A stretch of DNA of 9,645 bases, taken from contig CAZYWO010000075.1 in assembly GCA_964651095.1 (NCBI GenBank), forward strand, positions 1-9,645. Reading direction: 5' to 3'. Shown piece after piece: positions 1 through 4,995 of the stretch; within the stretch, counting starts at the first letter, position 1; the number at the start of each line of letters is the position of its first letter. The translations under genes and the position numbers were made by a program. Source of the stretch: SUG1106 sp964651095. GTDB lineage: Bacteria; Bacillota; Clostridia; Peptostreptococcales; Anaerovoracaceae. Under the pieces are notes generated by a model that saw only the letters and a program-made list of their open reading frames with translations, was not told the origin of the DNA and did not search any database.

Positions 1-29
1 GCAGGTATTGAATGACTTTTGCTTCAAAG

Positions 30-112
30 TGTAACATATGTTTGACAAACCTACAAACTTAGTTTGAAAAATTTGTATATTATTGTATATTAATAAATAT
101 CAGAATGTTACA
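30..112. repeat. Repeat cluster upstream of the two-component operon (candidate regulator-binding region)
   Basis: Three kinds of repeat lie in this AT-rich stretch. TTGTATATTA occurs twice back to back (73-82 and 83-92). GTTTGACAAA (40-49) and GTTTGAAAAA (62-71) are 22 bp apart, two helical turns. TGTAACAT (30-37) and ATGTTACA (105-112) are an exact inverted pair. OmpR-family regulators bind direct repeats spaced about one helical turn, so this could be the autoregulatory site of the response regulator that follows. The repeats are seen directly; the binding role is inferred. Confidence 0.4.
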
Positions 113-119
113 GATAAAA

Positions 120-148
120 TTGACGAAGAATAATTTTCAAGGTAAAAT
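120..148 (+). promoter_or_regulatory. Sigma-A type promoter of the response regulator/kinase operon
   Basis: TTGACG (120-125) is followed after 17 bp by TAAAAT (143-148), each one mismatch from consensus. The predicted start near 155 gives a leader of about 20 nt that holds the ribosome binding site AAAGGAGG at 162-169. A second, weaker candidate is TTGAAA (64-69), 16 bp, TATATT (86-91), which overlaps the tandem repeats. Confidence 0.6.
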
Positions 149-175
149 ATAAAAAAATAACAAAGGAGGCTTTCC

Positions 176-853
176 ATGTATAAAATTTTAGTTGTAGATG
201 ACGAACCTAAAATCCGTGAGGTAATCAAAGAATATGCCGAATTCAGCGGCTTTGAAGTTACGGAAGCCGAAGACGGAATGAGCGCTGTCGGTCTATGCAA
301 GCTCAACGATTATGATTTAATAGTCATGGATGTAATGATGCCGAAGCTTGACGGTTTCTCTGCATGTAAAGAAATACGCAAAATAAAAGATATTCCAATC
401 ATCATGCTTTCTGCCAGAGGTGAGGAATACGACAAACTTTTTGGCTTTGAGCTTGGAATAGATGACTACGTGGTAAAGCCTTTCAGTCCGAAAGAGCTTA
501 TTGCCAGAATAAATGCAGTTCTTTCCAGAAAGAAAAGTTCTGCCGCGCCTCAACAAACATCGCTCAAGTTTAATGGACTTGAAATTAATATCGCGGCCAG
601 AACCGTTACTGTTGACGGAAAAAAAGCCGAGCTTACTCCTAAGGAATACGACTTGCTTTTCTATCTGGTAGAAAACAGAAATATTGCTCTTTCCAGAGAC
701 AAGCTTCTTTCCGATATATGGGGTTATGATTTCTTCGGAGATGACAGAACTATTGATACTCACATCAAAAATCTGCGTAACAATTTAGGACCTTACAGGG
801 ACTATATTGTTACCCTTAGAGGGGTGGGCTATAAATTTGAGTTCGAAGATTAA
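176..853 (+). CDS. OmpR/PhoB-family DNA-binding response regulator
   Basis: This is the cytoplasmic output half of a two-component system, a phosphorylation-controlled transcription factor of 225 residues, the usual length for the family. The N-terminal receiver domain (about 1-118) has the acidic pocket D8/D9, the phosphoacceptor D52 in the VMDVMMP context, the switch S79, Y98 and the conserved K101 in VKPF. A short linker with Ala and Gln leads to a winged-helix DNA-binding domain (about 128-223), with recognition helix near 191-205 and the wing motif RGVGYKF at 215-221. The ATG at 176 follows AAAGGAGG by 6 nt. The downstream kinase overlaps its 3' end, so the pair is surely co-expressed. 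No target gene lies beside it, so the regulon cannot be named; the family assignment itself is secure. Confidence 0.95.
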   Translation: MYKILVVDDEPKIREVIKEYAEFSGFEVTEAEDGMSAVGLCKLNDYDLIVMDVMMPKLDGFSACKEIRKIKDIPIIMLSARGEEYDKLFGFELGIDDYVVKPFSPKELIARINAVLSRKKSSAAPQQTSLKFNGLEINIAARTVTVDGKKAELTPKEYDLLFYLVENRNIALSRDKLLSDIWGYDFFGDDRTIDTHIKNLRNNLGPYRDYIVTLRGVGYKFEFED

Positions 854-2282
854 ATTTGACTTCAAAAGCATCAGATTCCGTCTTTGGGTCTGTTTCATGT
901 TGATAGTAATCGGCATGATCAGCCTAATCTGGTCACTGCAAGTTTTTTTCCTCAATAACGGTTATGAGGATATGAAAATCAATGAGGTGAGCAAGATTGC
1001 CACCACTCTATATCGTTCTTATTTGAAAAATGATGAAAAACTTACGGAAACTATACAGGAACTTTCCGTAAGCAACGACCTATATGTTCTTATGGAGTCA
1101 GGCGGCACTCTCCTGCTGTTCAGCCCTGAGCAGGAAAATATTGTACCCGTATACAGATACCAAAGTGAAATTCCTAAACTTAAGGAGGCTTTGCTTGAAT
1201 CAAAAGATGTTAACGCTCCGGTTCACTTTAAGTTCAGTACAAGCTTTGAAAAATACAATACGCTGGCCTATGCAAGATATTTAGATGCAACTCCTGATGA
1301 GGAAGTTTATCTGTATATTTTCTCGCCGCTTTATCCGGTAACTTCTACTGTGAATATATTAAAAACACAGTTATTTAGCGTTACTGTAATTACCCTTATT
1401 TTGGCTTTTATTGTTGCCACATATTTTTCGACAAGAATTTCCCGACCGATTAAGAGCATTACTAATACGGCCAAACGTTTAGGAAAAGGGGAATATAACT
1501 TAAAGTTTGAGAGCAGTTCCTATTCGGAAATCAATAATCTGGCTCACACTCTGAACATTGCAGCCTATGAGCTGGGCATGTCCGATACGAGACAAAAAGA
1601 CCTTATCGCTAATGTTTCTCACGATTTAAAGACCCCGCTTACCATGATTCGTTCTTATGCAGAAATGATACGTGACTTATCCGGCGATAATCCTGAAAAG
1701 AGGAATAATCATCTCCAAGTAATTATCGACGAGACCGCAAGGATGACTCAATTGGTCAGCGATATGACTTCTGTAACCGCTATGCAGCGAAATAATATAG
1801 TTCTTGAGAAAGAAGTCTTTGACATATCTACCGTTACTGCTTCTATTCTGGCATCGTACGAGGTGTTGGAGGCGCAGGAGGGATATAATTTTATTTTCAA
1901 TACACCTAAAGAGTGTATGGTTTATGCCGATAAGAAACGAATCGAGCAGGTTCTCTCAAATCTGACCGGAAACGCTATAAAGTATTGCGGTGAGGATAAA
2001 ACTGTAATTGTGAACATAAAACGTACAGGTCAGAAGTGTCTTGTGGAAGTTACTGATTACGGTCCCGGTATAAAGCCGGAAGAATTGCCTCACATCTGGG
2101 ACAGATATTACAAAACAAGCACCAATTATGTCCGCCCAACCAGCGGCACAGGATTAGGGCTTTCTATTGTAAAGGAACTTCTTACGCTGCATCGTGTAAA
2201 CTACGGCGTTGAAAGCAAAGTCGGAAAAGGATCTACTTTCTGGTTTGAACTTGATATGGCAAAGAAAGAAAAAAGTTCATAA
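837..2282 (+). CDS. Membrane sensor histidine kinase with HAMP domain
   Basis: This is the partner kinase of the preceding regulator: it autophosphorylates on His and passes the phosphate to the regulator's Asp52. Numbered from a TTG at 837 (481 residues), membrane segment 1 spans about 14-39. An extracytoplasmic sensor region follows (about 40-176), then membrane segment 2 (about 177-197) and a HAMP linker. The H-box NVSHDLKTPL carries the phosphorylated H262. The ATP-binding domain has the N-box (about 368-383), G1 DYGPGI (407-412), F-box IWDRYYK (420-426) and G2 GTGLGLSI (437-444). The start is uncertain: no ATG precedes the first membrane helix. TTG 837 has G-rich GGGGTGGG (821-828) 8 nt upstream and overlaps the regulator by 17 nt. 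A TTG at 807 is also open and would overlap it by 47 nt. The sensor region matches no ligand-binding fold I can name. Confidence 0.92.
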   Translation: MSSKIKFDFKSIRFRLWVCFMLIVIGMISLIWSLQVFFLNNGYEDMKINEVSKIATTLYRSYLKNDEKLTETIQELSVSNDLYVLMESGGTLLLFSPEQENIVPVYRYQSEIPKLKEALLESKDVNAPVHFKFSTSFEKYNTLAYARYLDATPDEEVYLYIFSPLYPVTSTVNILKTQLFSVTVITLILAFIVATYFSTRISRPIKSITNTAKRLGKGEYNLKFESSSYSEINNLAHTLNIAAYELGMSDTRQKDLIANVSHDLKTPLTMIRSYAEMIRDLSGDNPEKRNNHLQVIIDETARMTQLVSDMTSVTAMQRNNIVLEKEVFDISTVTASILASYEVLEAQEGYNFIFNTPKECMVYADKKRIEQVLSNLTGNAIKYCGEDKTVIVNIKRTGQKCLVEVTDYGPGIKPEELPHIWDRYYKTSTNYVRPTSGTGLGLSIVKELLTLHRVNYGVESKVGKGSTFWFELDMAKKEKSS

Positions 2283-2290
2283 GTAAATCA

Positions 2291-2331
2291 CATTACGATT
2301 TTAAGACAGCTAAAATCGTTCCAGCGTAATG
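2291..2331 (+). other. Stem-loop just after the kinase gene
   Basis: ACGATTTTA (2295-2303) and TAAAATCGT (2311-2319) form a perfect 9-bp stem with a 7-nt loop. The flanking CATTACG (2291-2297) and CGTAATG (2325-2331) are also exact complements and share the ACG with the inner stem, so two slightly different pairings are possible. No T-run follows, so by itself it is not a classic terminator. It may protect the 3' end of the message or slow the polymerase ahead of the terminator at 2380-2411. Confidence 0.45.
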
Positions 2332-2379
2332 AGGCGATGGGTTACACCTTTTTCAAAAAAATCAGGTTTTTACTTATGT

Positions 2380-2411
2380 AAAAAGCGCGTACTTCTGTAT
2401 GCGCCTTTTTA
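2380..2411. terminator. Bidirectional intrinsic terminator between the kinase gene and radA
   Basis: GCGCGTAC (2385-2392), loop TTCT, then GTATGCGC (2397-2404) form an 8-bp stem with one G-T pair. It is flanked by an A-run (2380-2384) and a T-run (2406-2410). The stem plus T-run works on both strands, which fits its place between the convergent kinase gene and radA. Confidence 0.75.
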
Positions 2412-2523
2412 TAGTCATATTTTAATATCCATAGCAGCTATGTCTAACACACATAAATCAATGTATAAACTGTTAGCTTTACATATTGAACGCTGTCAAG
2501 GGTTGTGTTTTTTATTTTGCCGG

Positions 2524-3894
2524 TTATAATATGTATGCCTTAAATGCTTCTTGGATATCTTTCACTCCAATAATCCTGCATCCATCAATTCGGTCGCCTA
2601 GCTTCTCTGCATTTCTCCTAGGCATGATGATCTGCTCATATCCAAGCCTTGCTGCTTCTTTAGAAATTTTTTCTGCGTTTTGAACTGAACGCAAATCTCC
2701 TGTCAACCCTACTTCTCCCACAGCAAGTGTTCTCTTATTTGAAACTGCCCTTTTATACGATGAATAGATTGCAAGGGCAACGGCAATATCAGTGCCTGTA
2801 CCATCCGGGCGTATTCCACCCACCACATTGACATATACATCTTGATTGATTAACTGCAAACCGACGATTTTTTCTATAACAGCCAGAATCATATTAAGTC
2901 TGGTATTATCAATTCCTACGGAGGTTCTTCTGGCAAAGCCTATATTTGCAGGGGATACCAGCGCTTGGATTTCAAACATTACCGGTCTGCTTCCTTCATA
3001 TACGGCTGTAGTGACAGAACCTTCAGACATCTCCTCCCTGTTTTCGAGGAAACTTGCAGATATGTCTCTCACTTCCTGTAGTCCCGTCGCTTCCATCATA
3101 AAGGCGCCTATTTCGCTCGTTGTCCCAAAGCGATTTTTATATGACCTTAAAACACGGAATTCCTGATTTCTCTCCCCACTGAAATTCAGAACGCAATCCA
3201 CCATGTGTTCCACGGTTTTAGGTCCTGCCAAGTCACCGTTCTTAGTCACATGAGCAACTATAAAGATTGGAATGTTTTTAGTCTTCCCCAATTTCATCAG
3301 TTGGTTGCCGCACATCCTCACTTGAGAAACGCTGCCTGGTGCAGAATCCAATTGACTGCTGTAGAGAGTTTGAATTGAGTCTATTATGAGAAAGGCAGGT
3401 TTAATATTTTCACATGCGATTTCCACATTTTCCATATTAGTCTCTGCCAATACATACAAATTATCGGGTATGGCGCTGCACACTCTGTCAGCGCGCAGTT
3501 TTATCTGCTCTTCAGATTCTTCTCCGGAAATATAAAGTACCGGAACCCCTTTAGCGGCTATATTGGCCGCAGTTTGTATAATGATCGTAGACTTGCCTAT
3601 GCCCGGTTCTCCGGAAATGAGTACAAGAGAACCTTTTACCATGCCTCCGCCGAGAACACGGTTAAGTTCCCCTATTCCTGTATCAACTCTTTCATAATCG
3701 GCAGTTCCCACACTGTTCAGTTTGGATGGTTTTGCATTACCCACTATTCTGCGTCTTGTATCTTCTTCCGGGGCAGCAGCAATCTTTTCCTCTATAAAAG
3801 AATTCCATGCGCCGCAAATACATTGACCCATCCACTGCGGGCTCTCATATCCGCACTCTTGGCATACAAAAACTGTTTTCCCCTTCTTAGCCAT
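2524..3894 (-). CDS. radA: DNA repair protein RadA (Sms)
   Basis: RadA is a RecA-related, DnaB-like ATPase that helps RecA process branched recombination intermediates. The 456-residue length matches bacterial RadA. The N-terminal zinc finger has C11-x2-C14 but then C25-x-C27, where the usual second pair is CxxC. The ATPase core has Walker A GEPGIGKST (95-103), the Walker B aspartate near D172 in FLIIDS, and the RadA signature KNRFG (253-257). The C-terminal Lon-like domain carries VGGIRPDGTGTD (about 358-369) and GEVGLTGDLR (393-402). The ATG follows GGAGG by 7 nt. The gene has its own promoter with a LexA-like palindrome at the predicted start site. It converges on the two-component system. 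The identification is secure. Confidence 0.97.
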   Translation of the reverse strand: MAKKGKTVFVCQECGYESPQWMGQCICGAWNSFIEEKIAAAPEEDTRRRIVGNAKPSKLNSVGTADYERVDTGIGELNRVLGGGMVKGSLVLISGEPGIGKSTIIIQTAANIAAKGVPVLYISGEESEEQIKLRADRVCSAIPDNLYVLAETNMENVEIACENIKPAFLIIDSIQTLYSSQLDSAPGSVSQVRMCGNQLMKLGKTKNIPIFIVAHVTKNGDLAGPKTVEHMVDCVLNFSGERNQEFRVLRSYKNRFGTTSEIGAFMMEATGLQEVRDISASFLENREEMSEGSVTTAVYEGSRPVMFEIQALVSPANIGFARRTSVGIDNTRLNMILAVIEKIVGLQLINQDVYVNVVGGIRPDGTGTDIAVALAIYSSYKRAVSNKRTLAVGEVGLTGDLRSVQNAEKISKEAARLGYEQIIMPRRNAEKLGDRIDGCRIIGVKDIQEAFKAYIL

Positions 3895-3920
3895 TTATTT
3901 TCCTCCAAACAAACCGATTT

Positions 3921-3938
3921 AAAGAACATAGGTTCTTT
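3921..3938. promoter_or_regulatory. Candidate LexA/DinR (SOS) box of radA
   Basis: AAAGAAC (3921-3927), ATAG, GTTCTTT (3932-3938) is a perfect 7-bp palindrome containing GAAC-N4-GTTC, the core of the SOS box bound by LexA (DinR) in Bacillus and relatives. On the minus strand the core reads GAACCTATGTTC. It covers the predicted radA transcription start, a position where a bound repressor would block initiation. The match to the core is seen directly; LexA control is inferred. Confidence 0.6.
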
Positions 3939-3941
3939 TAT

Positions 3942-3970
3942 ATAATACACTAAAACTTCTCTGTTGACAA
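3942..3970 (-). promoter_or_regulatory. Sigma-A type promoter of radA
   Basis: On the minus strand TTGTCA (3970-3965), 17 bp, TATTAT (3947-3942); each hexamer is one mismatch from consensus. The predicted start near 3935 leaves a leader of about 40 nt ending in TTTGGAGG before the radA ATG. Confidence 0.65.
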
Positions 3971-3988
3971 GTGCTTTTCAAGAAATCG

Positions 3989-4020
3989 AAAAAATAAAAA
4001 TCATTGTGTTCTGTGATTTT
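3989..4020 (-). terminator. Weak AT-rich terminator after the ZIP transporter gene
   Basis: On the minus strand AAAATCA (4020-4014), a 10-nt loop, then TGATTTT (4003-3997), running into a T-rich tract to about 3989. The stem is only 7 bp and AT-rich, so termination here may be partial. It lies between the ZIP stop codon and the radA promoter. Confidence 0.4.
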
Positions 4021-4043
4021 GACATGTTAATTCTATACCGGTT

Positions 4044-4823
4044 TTATCCGAGCGCCACGTCTAATGCCATCATGAGAGAAAATCCTGCTGCAAAGAACAT
4101 TGTGCCTATATTGGAATGTTTACCTTGTGACATTTCAGGTATTAAATCTTCTACCACAACATATATCATTGCGCCTGCGGAAAAACTTAAAAAATAAGGA
4201 ATAAAAGGTACAAGCATATGCGCCGCCATAATTGTAAGTACCGCTCCGATTGGTTCTACAACACCTGAAAGGACTCCTCCCGCAAACGCTTTTGGCTTGC
4301 TCCAACCTTCTGAACAAAGAGGCATTGATATAATCGCGCCTTCAGGGAAGTTCTGAATTGCTATTCCCAAAGAAAGCGCCAAAGCCCCGGCAACTGTGAT
4401 CTCACCGTTTCCCGAGATCATGCCTGCATAAACCACACCTACTGCCATGCCTTCGGGAAGATTGTGAAGTGTAACTGCTAAAATCAACATCGTAGTTTTT
4501 TGAAGTTGGCTTCTGGGGCCTTCTGCCTCCTCACCGCTCTTGTGGAGATGTGGAATAATATTATCTAAAATCAGCAAGAACAATATGCCCAGCCAAAATC
4601 CCACAACAGCAGGTATAAAGGCAAGCTTGCCCAAATGCTCCGATTGATTCATCGACGGAATTAAAAGGCTCCAAATAGATGCTGCTACCATGACGCCGGC
4701 GGCAAACCCCGTGAGAGATTTTTGTACTTTGTCGTTTAAGGATTTTTTTAAAAAGAAAACACATGCTGAACCTAGCATCGTTCCTAAAAATGGCAATAAA
4801 ATTCCTCTGGTCACTTCGCTCAT
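4044..4823 (-). CDS. ZIP-family divalent metal transporter (GufA-like)
   Basis: A membrane permease of the ZIP (Zrt/Irt-like) family, which brings zinc, iron or other divalent metals into the cytoplasm. From the ATG at 4823 it has 259 residues and about eight hydrophobic segments. The two metal-site helices carry the family motifs HNLPEG (120-125) and QNFPEG (157-162). VEDLIPE (224-230) lies in a later helix, and a His- and acid-bearing cytoplasmic loop, PHLHKSGEEAEG, is at about 91-102. The second motif reads QNFPEG with Gln in place of His, which I associate with the GufA subgroup. An upstream TTG at 4829 is open, but only 3 nt separate it from GGAGG; the ATG lies 9 nt from it and is preferred. 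The metal carried cannot be told from sequence. A hairpin terminator separates it from the EF-G-like gene, so it is probably transcribed alone. Confidence 0.92.
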   Translation of the reverse strand: MSEVTRGILLPFLGTMLGSACVFFLKKSLNDKVQKSLTGFAAGVMVAASIWSLLIPSMNQSEHLGKLAFIPAVVGFWLGILFLLILDNIIPHLHKSGEEAEGPRSQLQKTTMLILAVTLHNLPEGMAVGVVYAGMISGNGEITVAGALALSLGIAIQNFPEGAIISMPLCSEGWSKPKAFAGGVLSGVVEPIGAVLTIMAAHMLVPFIPYFLSFSAGAMIYVVVEDLIPEMSQGKHSNIGTMFFAAGFSLMMALDVALG

Positions 4824-4851
4824 TACCAAAAGCCTCCTTTCACTTTAATAT

Positions 4852-4880
4852 GGTATAACATTTATTTTCCCCATAATCAC
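4852..4880 (-). promoter_or_regulatory. Possible promoter of the ZIP transporter gene
   Basis: On the minus strand GTGATT (4880-4875), 17 bp, TATACC (4857-4852), with TG one base ahead of the -10 hexamer (extended -10). The -35 match is poor (3 of 6), so this is only a candidate. The leader would be about 22 nt. Confidence 0.3.
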
Positions 4881-4904
4881 TAATATCAATCAGGGTTTAC
4901 ACAT

Positions 4905-4965
4905 AAAAACGGGCGGAATACCCTGTCCATGTCACTATTATAGTAGACATCCGTATCCTGCCCGT
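4905..4965 (-). terminator. Long hairpin terminator after the EF-G-like gene
   Basis: Read on the minus strand, an outer stem of about 13 bp (ACGGGC...GCCCGT extended inward to ATAC/GTAT, with one mismatch and one G-T pair) encloses an uneven internal loop. Inside this is a second stem, ATGTC/GACAT, and an ACTA/TAGT tip. TTTTT (4909-4905) follows directly. The T-run makes it a terminator for the EF-G-like gene, but it is more elaborate than the others in the window. Confidence 0.7.
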
Positions 4966-4995
4966 AATTATTTATTATTTTATTTATCTTATAGT

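Noticed and set aside
30..112. CRISPR array or transposon end
   Set aside because: Repeats are only 8-10 bp, with two copies each and no spacers of constant length, no cas genes and no transposase nearby.
317..763. Minus-strand open frame of 148 codons opposite the response regulator
   Set aside because: It is fully antisense to a well-conserved gene and has no domain or ribosome binding site.
807..836. Longer kinase start at TTG 807
   Set aside because: It would extend the overlap with the regulator to 47 nt and add ten residues encoded by the regulator's conserved wing region in another frame; TTG 837 is more economical, though not proven.
2329..2683. Two short plus-strand open frames (2329-2529 and 2486-2683)
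   Set aside because: They run through the terminator or the antisense strand of radA, lack ribosome binding sites and encode no recognisable protein.
3964..4197. Plus-strand open frame of 77 codons
   Set aside because: It starts over the radA promoter, crosses the weak ZIP terminator and reads antisense into the ZIP gene; no Shine-Dalgarno sequence precedes it.
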